64,000 nucleotides of DNA from Candidatus Bariatricus faecipullorum. GTDB taxonomy: Bacteria; Bacillota; Clostridia; Lachnospirales; Lachnospiraceae. This document shows, in pieces, positions 9,113-17,872 of the stretch (positions within the stretch are counted from its first letter, which is position 1; each line of letters opens with the position of its first letter). Position numbers and translations under genes: made by a program. The stretch covers positions 52,369-116,368 of the forward strand of contig DWYV01000067.1 in the NCBI GenBank assembly GCA_019118525.1. The letters run 5' to 3'. The notes beneath the pieces were generated by a model that saw only the letters and a list, made by a program, of their open reading frames with translations, searched no databases and had not been told where the DNA came from.

Positions 9113-9143
9113 ATCATAAAGCCTGGAGTCCACTCCAGGTCAA
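9113..9143 (-). promoter_or_regulatory. MerR-family operator/promoter for the aldo/keto reductase
   Basis: Read on the minus strand, -35 TTGACC (9138-9143) and -10 TATGAT (9113-9118) are separated by 19 bp, longer than the optimal 17. The spacer region holds the dyad CCTGGAGT-GG-ACTCCAGG (9122-9139). An over-long spacer with an internal dyad is the hallmark of promoters twisted open by MerR-family activators. No merR gene lies nearby, so the regulator would act from elsewhere. Confidence 0.75.
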
Positions 9144-9187
9144 GTCTTCCCTCTGTTGTTCACACAATGTTCGCAATCCGTTATATA

Positions 9188-9213
9188 AAAAAGCAGGAGT
9201 CTCTGCTCCTGCC
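9188..9213 (-). terminator. Rho-independent terminator after the C39-like gene
   Basis: On the minus strand a GCAGGAG/CTCCTGC hairpin is followed by TTTTTT, directly after the stop codon of the C39-like peptidase gene. It separates that gene from the MerR-type promoter downstream. Confidence 0.88.
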
Positions 9214-9218
9214 TCTGT

Positions 9219-10136
9219 CTACACCCAGTATGCCCACATTCCTTTTATCTGAGGAAGCAGGACATCTGCGCTCCATTCTTTTTCGCTGTTTATCCGGCTG
9301 TTCGGGTCATTGACCTGAATCATTCCGTCGGCTGTAATGCCGGACAGGACAATAAAATGTCCCTGGTCGGTAAAGTCTCCCGGCCCCATACTGCAGATAA
9401 TGGGATGCCCCGCCTGAAGCTGGGCCACAATCGCGCTGGTGCTCCAGTCCACTTCCTGCCACTTAAGGCCGAGCTGTCCGGCTCCCTGGCTCATCAGGCT
9501 CCAGTCTGTCCCGGTGTCTTCCAGGTAATAGCCCTCCTGCTGGGAAAAATCGGCTATCCGCTTGGGCGTAAGGGACGTATCCCCGGTAAGCCCCGTGACT
9601 ACCATGGAAAGACTGGTGGGCCCGCATCCGTCCGTGGCAATCTGCCCGCTCCCGTAGGAGGCATAGCCCCAGACCTCACTCCACTGATAATATCTGGGAA
9701 TACCGTTTACCGAATCGTATTCACTGACATCCACCGGCTCCAGCGCTTTTGCGTCAATCGCCTCTGTCCCCTGTGCCATGGCCTCCGGGTACTGAATCAC
9801 CCAGTCTATGGCCTCCGGGTGCCCTGCCAGGTAGTCAATCAGTTCGTCGGAATATTCCGACCGGTTCCGGATAATCGTCTCGGTCTCCGGATAATCCGCG
9901 TAAAGCGCCCGGAGCTGTTCCTGTCTGCTGTCCCCGGCCAGAAGCTCCTCCACGCTGATTTCTTCTGTTTCTTCCTTTATATCTGCAGAAGCGGCCTCAG
10001 CCGCTTTTTTATTCTTGTCAACGGTATTTCCCCCGCACAGTACCAGTACTGTGACAAGGATGATTCCCCCCGTTATAATACCGTAAACAAGCTGCCTCAT
10101 CTGCTTTCTCCTCTGCATTACTCTGTACTGTCGCAT
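9219..10136 (-). CDS. C39-like (papain-fold) peptidase, membrane-anchored
   Basis: A 305-residue protein with an N-terminal signal anchor (LVYGIITGGIILVTVLVLCGG, about 14-35), an acidic linker and a C-terminal peptidase_C39_2 domain. The likely catalytic Cys lies in ATDGCGPTSLSMV (about 170) and the His in GHFIVLSGI (about 270), followed by MIQVNDPNS. The domain is expected outside the cell. There is no ABC exporter or bacteriocin precursor beside it, so a role in leader processing is not supported; cell-wall or peptide hydrolysis is more likely. AAAGGA precedes the ATG. A terminator follows the gene. Confidence 0.85.
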   Translation of the reverse strand: MRQYRVMQRRKQMRQLVYGIITGGIILVTVLVLCGGNTVDKNKKAAEAASADIKEETEEISVEELLAGDSRQEQLRALYADYPETETIIRNRSEYSDELIDYLAGHPEAIDWVIQYPEAMAQGTEAIDAKALEPVDVSEYDSVNGIPRYYQWSEVWGYASYGSGQIATDGCGPTSLSMVVTGLTGDTSLTPKRIADFSQQEGYYLEDTGTDWSLMSQGAGQLGLKWQEVDWSTSAIVAQLQAGHPIICSMGPGDFTDQGHFIVLSGITADGMIQVNDPNSRINSEKEWSADVLLPQIKGMWAYWV

Positions 10137-10291
10137 CCCTGTCGGTCCTTTCTAAAATCAGAATCTGCATTTCCTGTTTTCTGGTATGATAACGTCTGTA
10201 CGCTCCGGCGTTTCGGCCGGACCGGCTCCGTCATTATGTCCAGTCTAACACATTTCCCGTGGAAAATCACCCTTTTTTCGACACCCTTTTC

Positions 10292-10921
10292 TTAAAGCCG
10301 GCGCCAGACGGGCTCCAGAATCTGCCTGCAGGTAGAGCAGACCGCAATGCGGGCGTCTGCCCCGGGCGTCTGAAATTCCCGGAAAAAATACGCTTCCTTT
10401 ACCTTTTCCGGCTGCCGCATCAGCACTGGTTCACGGCCTTCTTCCAGCCGGATTTCAAAACTGTCCAGGCCCAGGACCATTCCGTACCGGGTCGCCTTCA
10501 TAAAGCTCTCTTTCAGTACCCAGAACCGGTAGAACAGCTCCTTCTGTTTTTCTCCTTCCGCGTTTACAATCGTATCGTACTCGGAGGGACAGAAAAATCT
10601 CCGGGCCGTTTCCCGGTGAAACCGTTTTACTGTCTCAATGTCACATCCGGCTTTTTCCCCTTCCGGTCCCACGGTGGCCAGCACATACCGCCCGGAATGG
10701 GACAGGTTAAACGGCTGCTCCGGGGAGGCTCCCAGCTCGTTTCTGGCCGTCGTCAGAAGCAGCCAGGCTCCCACACTCTGGGCCTGGTCCTCCCGGAAAC
10801 GCAGCCGCTGTGCTTTTTCCCTGCGGAAATCCGGCACCTTTTCCAGGGCTTTCCGGTAGGCTTCTTCCTCCAGGAGGGGGGTAATATCCGCCAGATATGT
10901 CCAGACTTTTCCCTTCTTCAT
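10292..10921 (-). CDS. 4'-phosphopantetheinyl transferase (Sfp type)
   Basis: Transfers phosphopantetheine from CoA to carrier proteins. The 209 residues contain the family motifs in order: FNLSHSG, GCDIE (magnesium ligands) and FWVLKESFMKATRYGM. Length and order fit the Sfp/HetI/AcpT group. No polyketide or peptide synthetase lies in the window, so its target may be an acyl carrier protein or a distant synthetase. It is divergent from asnB. Confidence 0.9.
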   Translation of the reverse strand: MKKGKVWTYLADITPLLEEEAYRKALEKVPDFRREKAQRLRFREDQAQSVGAWLLLTTARNELGASPEQPFNLSHSGRYVLATVGPEGEKAGCDIETVKRFHRETARRFFCPSEYDTIVNAEGEKQKELFYRFWVLKESFMKATRYGMVLGLDSFEIRLEEGREPVLMRQPEKVKEAYFFREFQTPGADARIAVCSTCRQILEPVWRRL

Positions 10922-11011
10922 AATATTTCCCCACTTTTTCCTATTTTATACCAGTGTACCACAGCGGCCGGAAAACCGCCAGGCAGGGCCGTTCCAATTT
11001 CGTTTTCCGTC

Positions 11012-11041
11012 TTGGCAAGGCGCCCTCTCCTATGCTATAAT
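11012..11041 (+). promoter_or_regulatory. Predicted sigma-A promoter of asnB
   Basis: TTGGCA (11012-11017) and TATAAT (11036-11041) are spaced by 18 bp, about 30 nt ahead of the asnB start codon. The 5' leader is too short for a T-box or other long regulatory RNA. Confidence 0.75.
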
Positions 11042-11071
11042 AAATGCATTTGATAGAAAGGACGTGAAACT

Positions 11072-12907
11072 ATGTGTGGGTTTGCCGGCTTTTATGGCAC
11101 TGGAGATTATAATAGAGAAGAGATTCTGGATAAGATGGGAGAGATGATTGCCCACCGGGGACCGGACAGCAAGGGCAGTTTCGTGGACGATTATGTGGGC
11201 CTTGGCTTCCGCCGTCTGAGCATCATCGACCTGGCCGGGGGTACCCAGCCTATTCACAGCGCAGACGGAAAGCATGTGATTATTTTTAACGGCGAGATTT
11301 ATAATTATAAGGAAATCCGCCAGGACCTGATTGAGAACCACGGCTGTGTATTCCAGACCAATTCCGATACGGAAGTCATTTTACAGACTTACAAAACCTA
11401 TGGGGAGAAGACGGCCTCCATGCTCCGTGGTATGTTTGCTTTTGTGATTTATGACAAAGAGCATCACACCATGTACGGCGCCCGGGATTATTTCGGCATC
11501 AAGCCTTTTTACTATGCGAAGATGAACGGCACCCTGCTGTTTGGTTCCGAGATTAAGTCGTTCCTGCCCCACCCGGCTTTTGAGAAAAAAGTCAACAAAG
11601 ACGCCCTGAAGATGTACCTGATTTTCCAGTATACTCCCCTGAATGAAACCATGTTTAAGGGCGTGTTCAAACTGGAACCCGGCACATATTTCACCTATGA
11701 CGGGGAGAATTTTAAGACGACCAGATATTTTGACCCCACCTACGAGATGGCGGACCGGACCTTTGACGAGACCGTAAAGAAAATCGGCGAGACCATCCAG
11801 GAATCCGTGGATTACCACCAGATTAGTGACGTGGAGGTTGGGTCCTTCCTTTCCGGCGGTGTGGATTCCAGTTATATCGCTTCCACCGTGAAGCCCATGA
11901 AGACCTACTCCGTTGGATTTGAGGTGGGCGGTTTTGACGAGACCACCTACTCCAAAGAGCTGTGCGAGATTCTCCACATGTCCAATGCCAAGAAAGAGAT
12001 TTCCTCGGATGAGTTTTTTGACGTACTGCCCCAGGTGCAGTATCACTCGGACGAGCCCCACGCCAATCTCTCCGCGGTACCGCTTTTCTTCCTTTCCGAG
12101 CTTGCGGCAAAGGATGTCAAGGTTGTATTAAGCGGGGAAGGCGCCGATGAGATGTTCGGCGGGTACGATACCTATAAGCCCAGCAAATCCGGAGATGTAT
12201 ACCGGAAAGTCGTTCCCGCTTCCCTGCGGAAGAAACTGGGAGACTGGGCGGAAAGCAAAGGCGCCCACCGGGGACTGAACTTCCTGAAGAGGAACGCCAC
12301 CTCCGTGGAGGATTCCTACATCGGCCAGGCATTTATCATGGATAACGAAGAGGCAGACGAAGTGCTGGCTCCGGCTTACAAAAGCAGCCTCCGTTACCAG
12401 GATGTGACAAAGCCCTACTTCGACCAGGTCAAAGATCAGGACGACCTGCACAAGAAACTGTTCCTGGACATGCATCTGTGGCTGCCCCATGATATTCTGC
12501 TGAAGGCAGACAAGATGACCATGGCTCACTCCCTGGAGCTTCGGGTTCCCTACCTGGACAAAGAAGTGTGGAAACTGGCAAGAGGTATCCAGAGCAGCTA
12601 CTGCGTGGACGGAAAAGAGACCAAAAAAGCCTTCCGTACCGCTGCGCTGGCCAAAATCCCCATGGACTGGGCAAAACGGAAAAAACTCGGATTCCTCGTC
12701 CCCTTCCGGGTATGGCTCCGTGAGGACAAGTACTACAACAAAGTAAAAGAAATGTTCCAGAAAGATTTCGTTTCCGAATTCTTCAATCGGGATCTCCTGC
12801 TCAAATGGCTGGAAGACCACAAGAACAAAGTCGGAAACTTCCATAGAAAAATCTACACCGTCTATTCATTCCTTCTCTGGTATGAACAGTATTTCGTTCT
12901 GAGATAA
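11072..12907 (+). CDS. asnB: Asparagine synthase (glutamine-hydrolysing)
   Basis: Converts aspartate, glutamine and ATP to asparagine. The 611 residues begin MCGFAGFYG, leaving Cys2 as the N-terminal nucleophile after Met removal. The glutaminase domain (about 1-200) includes HRGPDS and FNGEIYNYKEIR. The synthetase domain has the PP-loop SGGVDSSY (about 264) and the later GEGADEMFGGYDTYKPS. The start has GAAAGGA upstream. It is monocistronic: its own promoter lies upstream and a palindromic repeat is found 12 nt after its stop. Confidence 0.96.
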   Translation: MCGFAGFYGTGDYNREEILDKMGEMIAHRGPDSKGSFVDDYVGLGFRRLSIIDLAGGTQPIHSADGKHVIIFNGEIYNYKEIRQDLIENHGCVFQTNSDTEVILQTYKTYGEKTASMLRGMFAFVIYDKEHHTMYGARDYFGIKPFYYAKMNGTLLFGSEIKSFLPHPAFEKKVNKDALKMYLIFQYTPLNETMFKGVFKLEPGTYFTYDGENFKTTRYFDPTYEMADRTFDETVKKIGETIQESVDYHQISDVEVGSFLSGGVDSSYIASTVKPMKTYSVGFEVGGFDETTYSKELCEILHMSNAKKEISSDEFFDVLPQVQYHSDEPHANLSAVPLFFLSELAAKDVKVVLSGEGADEMFGGYDTYKPSKSGDVYRKVVPASLRKKLGDWAESKGAHRGLNFLKRNATSVEDSYIGQAFIMDNEEADEVLAPAYKSSLRYQDVTKPYFDQVKDQDDLHKKLFLDMHLWLPHDILLKADKMTMAHSLELRVPYLDKEVWKLARGIQSSYCVDGKETKKAFRTAALAKIPMDWAKRKKLGFLVPFRVWLREDKYYNKVKEMFQKDFVSEFFNRDLLLKWLEDHKNKVGNFHRKIYTVYSFLLWYEQYFVLR

Positions 12908-12919
12908 TTCATCGGTTTA

Positions 12920-12967
12920 TCGGGGACGGGTACCGGCCAGCCTGTACCCGTCCCCGACTACAATTTC
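12920..12967 (+). repeat. Palindromic intergenic repeat, copy 1
   Basis: Thirteen-base arms CGGGGACGGGTAC and GTACCCGTCCCCG flank a 10-nt centre, followed by the flank ACTACAATT. A second copy with the same arms and the same flank lies inverted at 47821-47864. There is no U-run after the hairpin, so it is not a typical intrinsic terminator, although it follows the asnB stop by only 12 nt. It resembles REP-type elements. Confidence 0.85.
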
Positions 12968-12975
12968 CAAACAAT

Positions 12976-13920
12976 TCAGACCATTCCCATACTGCGGAGA
13001 ATATAAAGCCAGGCCGTCAGGGTGAAGGCGCTGAACAGGGTGGTGAGCATGACCACGCTGGAGGTTAGCACGCCTTCGTGCCCCATGTTCCGGGCCATGA
13101 CGAAGCAGCTTACGGTGGTGGCGGAGCCGAGCATGACCAGAATGGCCACCAGCTCTTCCCGGCGAAAGCCCAGGGCGACTGCCAGGGGGAGGAAAATCAG
13201 TGCGTATCCCACCAGCTTCATGGAGGCGGCTGCAAGGGCGGGCCGGAACTTTCCGAAGGCCTTCCGGATATCGAAGGTGGCTCCCATGGCCATCAGCCCC
13301 ATGGGTGTGGCCACTGCACCCACATTGGAAACGGTCTTTTCCAGGACTGGGGGCATGGGAATCCGGAGGGCCGACCAGAGAAGGCCGGCGGCAATTCCGA
13401 TAATAATGGGGTTGGTCACAATTCCTTTCAGCGTCCGCTTCCAGACTTCAGCATCCAGCTTTTTCCGCTGAGGCTGGAAAAAGGACAGCACCACCACGGC
13501 CATAATATTGTAAAGGGGTACACTTCCGATAATCATCAGCGGCGCCATGCCCGCATCCCCGTATATATTCTGGATAAATGCGATACCAAGCAGGGCCGCG
13601 CTGCTTCTGTAGGAGGCCTGGATAAATTCCCCCTGAATGCTCCGGTCTTTTAAAAACAGTGACAGAAGCGCCGCCAGCGCAATACTTGCCAGGGTCGCCC
13701 CAAAGCAGAACAGCACAAATTTCAGGTTCCATACCTGGGAAAAATCCACTGTGGCCAGGTCTTCAAAAACCAGCACCGGCAGGGGAACCAGAAACACAAA
13801 TTTATTCATCTTCGACGCAAACGCTTCATCTATCCATCCCAGTCTGCGGAAAAAAAGCCCCAGTACCATCAGAAGAAAAACCGGCACTGTGGCGTTCAGA
13901 CTGAAAACCAGATTATCCAT
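12976..13920 (-). CDS. AEC-family transporter (auxin efflux carrier family)
   Basis: A 314-residue membrane protein with about ten hydrophobic segments, the N-terminal VFLLMVLGLFFRRLGWID and the internal GVVATP-like stretch GAVATPMGLMAMGATF typical of AEC/malonate-type carriers. The family transports dicarboxylates or similar small acids; the substrate here is unknown. It lies alone, convergent with asnB and divergent from the phosphoketolase gene. Confidence 0.9.
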   Translation of the reverse strand: MDNLVFSLNATVPVFLLMVLGLFFRRLGWIDEAFASKMNKFVFLVPLPVLVFEDLATVDFSQVWNLKFVLFCFGATLASIALAALLSLFLKDRSIQGEFIQASYRSSAALLGIAFIQNIYGDAGMAPLMIIGSVPLYNIMAVVVLSFFQPQRKKLDAEVWKRTLKGIVTNPIIIGIAAGLLWSALRIPMPPVLEKTVSNVGAVATPMGLMAMGATFDIRKAFGKFRPALAAASMKLVGYALIFLPLAVALGFRREELVAILVMLGSATTVSCFVMARNMGHEGVLTSSVVMLTTLFSAFTLTAWLYILRSMGMV

Positions 13921-14104
13921 GGTATTTCACCCTCCTTACTCTTCTTTTTATTTTCCCCTGTTTTCCCCCTGCTGTCAAGAATCCCCCTTATCCATATCAG
14001 AATGTTATGAATGAGATAGAATAATTTTATTTTACGGTATGACCCTTTCCATGCTATGCTTTCCATGGTAAAACTTTTACAACAACGAAAAGGAGAGTAA
14101 GGAA

Positions 14105-16483
14105 ATGGCAGAAAAAAATGAATGCCTGGAAAAACAGCCCCTTTGCCAGGAAATGCTGGAAAAAATGAACGCATACTGGCGGGCCGCAAACTATCTTTCC
14201 GCAGGACAGCTGTACCTGCTGGACAACCCGCTGTTAAGAGAGCCCCTGACCATGGACCACATCAAGAAAAAAATCGTGGGCCACTGGGGAACCGTACCCG
14301 GACAGAACTTTGTCTACGTACACTGCAACCGTGTCATCAAACGGTATGACCTGGATATGATTCTCTTATCCGGCCCGGGACACGGCGGAAACTTCATGAT
14401 TGCAAACACCTGGCTGGAAGGCACCTACAGCGAGGTGTACCCGAACATCAGTCAGGACGAAATGGGAATGAAAAAAATGTTCAAACAGTTCTCCTTCCCC
14501 AGCGGAATGCCCAGCCACTGCGCGCCGGAGACCCCCGGTTCCATCAACGAGGGCGGCGAGCTCGGCTATTCCATCGCCCACGCTTTCGGAGCCGTATTTG
14601 ACAATCCGGACCTGATTGCCACCGCAGTAGTTGGCGACGGCGAGGCAGAAACCGGCCCTCTGGCCACCTCCTGGCAGTCCAACAAATTCCTGAATCCCAT
14701 TACCGATGGGGCTGTCCTTCCGATTCTCCATCTGAACGGATATAAAATCAGCAACCCGACCATTTTCTCCCGTATCTCCCATGAGGAAGTGGAAAGCTTC
14801 TTCAAAGGCTGCGGCTGGAAACCCTACTTCGTAGAAGGGGATGACCCGATGACCATGCACCGGAAAATGGCCGAAACCATGGATACCGTTATCGAAGAAA
14901 TCCGGGCCATCCAGAAGCATGCCCGGGAAAACAACGACCCGGAACGTCCGGTATGGCCGATGATTGTCCTGCGCACCCCCAAGGGGTGGACCGGACCGAA
15001 GGTGGTAGACGGACAGCAGATTGAAGGTTCCTTCCGGGCTCATCAGGTACCTCTTACCATGGAAAAACCGGAACATCTGGACCTTCTGAAAGAATGGCTG
15101 GAAAGCTACCATGCCGAGAAGCTCTTTGACGAAAACGGCCGCCTCATTCCGGAACTGGCCGAACTGGCCCCGAAGGGAAATGCCCGCATGGGCTCCAATC
15201 CCCACGCAAACGGCGGTCTGCTTTTGAAAGATCTGCGTCTCCCGGATTTCCGTGACTACGGCATCGAAGTAGAACCCGGAAAAACCAAGGCTCAGGATAT
15301 GATTGAACTGGGCGGATTTATCCGGGATATCTTCAAACTGAATAAAGAAAACAAGAACTTCCGTATTTTCGGACCCGACGAAAGCATGTCCAACCGGCTG
15401 TACAAAGTATTTGAAGAACAGAACCGTGACTGGAACGCCGGTCTTCTGGAAACTGACGACTGCCTGGCAAGAGACGGCCGTATCATGGACGGTATGCTCA
15501 GCGAGCATATGTGCGAAGGCTGGCTGGAAGGCTATCTGCTCACCGGACGCCACGGCTTCTTCGCAAGCTATGAGGCATTTATCCGTATCGTGGACTCCAT
15601 GGCCGCCCAGCACGCAAAATGGCTTAAGGTCTGCAACCAGCTTTCCTGGAGACAGCCCATAGCCTCCCTGAACTTTATCCTGACCTCCAATGTATGGCAG
15701 CAGGACCACAACGGATTTACCCATCAGGACCCGGGATTTCTGGACCATATTGCCAATAAAAAAGCAGACGTCGTGCGGATGTATCTCCCGCCGGATACCA
15801 ACTGCCTGCTCTCCTGCTTTGACCACTGTATCAAGAGCAAAAACTACGTCAATGCCATCGTGGCCTCCAAGCACCCGAGCTGTCAGTGGCTGTCCATGGA
15901 GCAGGCGGTAAAACACTGCACCCAGGGTATTGGTATCTGGGAATGGGCAAGCAATGACTACGGCCAGGAACCGGATGTTGTCATGGCTTCCTGCGGCGAC
16001 ACGCCCACACTGGAAATGATGGCCGCCGTTACCATTCTCCGGGATGAAATGCCGGAGCTGAAAATCCGTGTCGTAAACGTAGTGGACCTGTTCAAAATGC
16101 AGTCCGACCACAAACATCCTCACGGATTAAGCGACGCAGAATACGACGCAATCTTTACAAAAGACAAACCGGTAATTTTTGCCTTCCACGGCTATCCGAC
16201 CCTGATTCACGAGCTGACCTTCGAGCGGAATAACCACAACATGTCCGTTCACGGATACCTGGAAGAAGGTACGATTACCACTCCCTTTGACATGCGTGTC
16301 CAGAACCAGATTGACCGGTTCAACCTGGTAAAAGACGCCATCATGCACCTGCCCCAGCTTGGCAACAAAGGTTCCTTCCTCATTCAGAAGATGAACGACA
16401 AACTGGTAGAACACAAGCAGTACATTGCGGAATACGGCCAGGACCTGGAAGAAATCCGCAACTGGGAATGGCACACTAACTAA
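14105..16483 (+). CDS. xfp: Phosphoketolase (Xfp family)
   Basis: A thiamine-diphosphate enzyme of 792 residues that cleaves xylulose-5-phosphate and/or fructose-6-phosphate to acetyl phosphate. Family signatures include [41 protein letters not shown] (ThDP/Mg region), [10 protein letters not shown] and TGRHGFF. Length and colinearity match full XFP proteins. AAAAGGAGAG precedes the ATG. A TATGCT box about 55 nt upstream may be its promoter, but the -35 is poor. It would feed pentose carbon to acetyl phosphate and acetate in this fermentative organism. Confidence 0.96.
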   Translation: MAEKNECLEKQPLCQEMLEKMNAYWRAANYLSAGQLYLLDNPLLREPLTMDHIKKKIVGHWGTVPGQNFVYVHCNRVIKRYDLDMILLSGPGHGGNFMIANTWLEGTYSEVYPNISQDEMGMKKMFKQFSFPSGMPSHCAPETPGSINEGGELGYSIAHAFGAVFDNPDLIATAVVGDGEAETGPLATSWQSNKFLNPITDGAVLPILHLNGYKISNPTIFSRISHEEVESFFKGCGWKPYFVEGDDPMTMHRKMAETMDTVIEEIRAIQKHARENNDPERPVWPMIVLRTPKGWTGPKVVDGQQIEGSFRAHQVPLTMEKPEHLDLLKEWLESYHAEKLFDENGRLIPELAELAPKGNARMGSNPHANGGLLLKDLRLPDFRDYGIEVEPGKTKAQDMIELGGFIRDIFKLNKENKNFRIFGPDESMSNRLYKVFEEQNRDWNAGLLETDDCLARDGRIMDGMLSEHMCEGWLEGYLLTGRHGFFASYEAFIRIVDSMAAQHAKWLKVCNQLSWRQPIASLNFILTSNVWQQDHNGFTHQDPGFLDHIANKKADVVRMYLPPDTNCLLSCFDHCIKSKNYVNAIVASKHPSCQWLSMEQAVKHCTQGIGIWEWASNDYGQEPDVVMASCGDTPTLEMMAAVTILRDEMPELKIRVVNVVDLFKMQSDHKHPHGLSDAEYDAIFTKDKPVIFAFHGYPTLIHELTFERNNHNMSVHGYLEEGTITTPFDMRVQNQIDRFNLVKDAIMHLPQLGNKGSFLIQKMNDKLVEHKQYIAEYGQDLEEIRNWEWHTN

Positions 16484-16501
16484 TATCACATATCACATAT
16501 C

Positions 16502-16553
16502 AAAAACAGATTCAGCCGGGTCCCGGAATTTACTCCGGGCCCGGCTGAATCTG
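16502..16553 (-). terminator. Hairpin terminator after the dnaJ-type gene
   Basis: A long inverted repeat (arms CAGATTCAGCCGGG and CCCGGCTGAATCTG, 16507-16520 and 16540-16553) is followed on the minus strand by TTTTTG. It lies in the convergent gap between the phosphoketolase and dnaJ-type genes. The T-run points to the leftward gene; on the plus strand there is no T-run. Confidence 0.85.
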
Positions 16554-16575
16554 CAGTCAGGATAGATTCGAAAGG

Positions 16576-17646
16576 TTAAGCCGCATGTCCATTCCGGTAT
16601 TTGCCGCTTCCGGAACGGCCCGACGAATGACCTTCCTGTTCCTGGCATGCCGCCTGGAACTCTTTTAATTTCTGTCTTGCCTTCGCATTCAGACTGGAAG
16701 GCACGTCTATCTGCACGGTCACGTACTGGTCTCCGTGAACGGAAGCGTCCTTCATGGAAACGATTCCTTTTCCTCTCAGCCGGATTTTTGTACCGGACTG
16801 GGTTCCCGGATGAATCCTGCACATCACGTCGCCGTACAGCGTGTGAACCCGGGCCTCACCGCCAAATACCGCTGTCGTAAAGGGAACTCTCGCTGTCGTA
16901 TAGACGTCCATGCCCTTCCGTTCATATCCGGGTTTTTCCGCCACCGTAATTTCCAGAAGCAAATCGCCCGGCTCTCCGCCGTTATAACCGGCACCGCCTT
17001 TTCCACGGAGCCTTACACTTTTTCCCGTGTCGATGCCCGCCGGAATGTGTACCTGAAGGGACTCCGTCTTTCCCGTATCCGGGTCCTGGAGACTGATGAC
17101 CTTGTCACATCCAAAGGCCGCCTCATCAAAGCTCACTGTCACCCGCGCATGGGCGTCCTGCCCTTTCGAGCGGAAATTTCCGCCGTGGAAACTGTTCCCG
17201 GAGAATCCGCCGCTTCCAAATCCGCTGCCACCGAATCCACTGAACCGGCTGCTTCCGGAACTGCCGCTCTGTCCGCCATGGAAAATATCCCCAAAAATAT
17301 CCTGAAAGATATCGTCCATATTTCCGCCTTCAAAATGGAACTCCTGATAGCTTCCGTCCGGACTTCTGTACGCCCGGCCATAGGGACCTCCCTGGGCTCC
17401 TCCGCCCTGGAATCCCTCATCGAAGGCCGCATGCCCAAACTGGTCATACAGTTTCTTCTTTTCTTCATCACTCAGCACATTATACGCTTCCGTAACCTCT
17501 TTAAATTTCCGCTCCGCCTCTTTGTCACCAGGGCTGGTATCCGGATGATATTTCTTCGCAAGTTTCCGGTAAGCTTTTTTTATCGCGCTGGCATCGGCAT
17601 CTCTTCCCACGCCCAGCACATCGTAATAATCTCTTTTTGCCGCCAT
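16576..17646 (-). CDS. DnaJ-type co-chaperone (CbpA-like, no zinc finger)
   Basis: A 356-residue J-domain protein. I chose the ATG at 17646 ([12 protein letters not shown]) because GGAGG lies 8-9 nt upstream. The J-domain (about 1-70) has the HPD motif in [18 protein letters not shown], followed by a Gly/Ser-rich region (about 85-165). The C-terminal substrate-binding domains contain [19 protein letters not shown] and [19 protein letters not shown]. The CxxCxGxG zinc repeats of DnaJ proper are absent, as in CbpA. It lies directly after the T7SS/kinase cluster but has its own promoter and a leader holding an intrinsic terminator. One of the kinases carries a related domain, which suggests a functional link. 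Confidence 0.9.
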   Translation of the reverse strand: MAAKRDYYDVLGVGRDADASAIKKAYRKLAKKYHPDTSPGDKEAERKFKEVTEAYNVLSDEEKKKLYDQFGHAAFDEGFQGGGAQGGPYGRAYRSPDGSYQEFHFEGGNMDDIFQDIFGDIFHGGQSGSSGSSRFSGFGGSGFGSGGFSGNSFHGGNFRSKGQDAHARVTVSFDEAAFGCDKVISLQDPDTGKTESLQVHIPAGIDTGKSVRLRGKGGAGYNGGEPGDLLLEITVAEKPGYERKGMDVYTTARVPFTTAVFGGEARVHTLYGDVMCRIHPGTQSGTKIRLRGKGIVSMKDASVHGDQYVTVQIDVPSSLNAKARQKLKEFQAACQEQEGHSSGRSGSGKYRNGHAA

Positions 17647-17674
17647 GTTACCATCCTCCTTTCCCATTCTGTAT

Positions 17675-17745
17675 AAAAACTCCCCGGGAACAGTCCCGGG
17701 GAATCCATCGTCTCACTGTAAGAACAGAACCCTTTTATCTGTTCT
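17675..17745 (-). promoter_or_regulatory. Leader with two hairpins and an internal terminator (attenuator candidate)
   Basis: Between the dnaJ promoter and its start codon the minus-strand RNA forms hairpin 1 (AGAACAG 17739-17745 with CTGTTCT 17721-17727) and hairpin 2 (CCCCGGGA/TCCCGGGG, 17682-17701) followed by TTTTT (17675-17679). Hairpin 2 is a strong intrinsic terminator placed inside the 5' untranslated region, so transcription of the gene must be conditional or leaky. It also serves as a terminator for transcripts arriving from the kinase genes. No CIRCE element was found. Confidence 0.7.
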
Positions 17746-17751
17746 ATTTGT

Positions 17752-17780
17752 AATATAACACTACTTACAGACTGTGTCAA
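17752..17780 (-). promoter_or_regulatory. Predicted sigma-A promoter of the dnaJ-type gene
   Basis: On the minus strand TTGACA (17775-17780) and TATATT (17752-17757) are separated by exactly 17 bp. The start site would lie near 17745, just upstream of the two-hairpin leader. Confidence 0.8.
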
Positions 17781-17872
17781 GAGAATTGTAAAAATTTCTT
17801 CTGGTCAGGGTTACTATTCACAGCCCACCCGCATGCGCACCCGTCGCCTCTGCGAGGCTTCAGTACCGCTCC

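Noticed and set aside
9219..10136. Bacteriocin leader peptidase
   Set aside because: The C39-like domain is not fused to an ABC exporter and no precursor peptide with a double-Gly leader lies nearby.
12920..12955. Classical intrinsic terminator of asnB
   Set aside because: The stem is strong but lacks a T-run, and an identical unit recurs elsewhere with the same flank, so a repeat explains it better.
14366..16123. Open frame of 585 codons antisense to phosphoketolase
   Set aside because: The phosphoketolase reading is full-length and conserved; the antisense frame shows no motifs.
17640..17800. CIRCE/HrcA operator before the dnaJ-type gene
   Set aside because: No TTAGCACTC-N9-GAGTGCTAA dyad is present in the promoter region.
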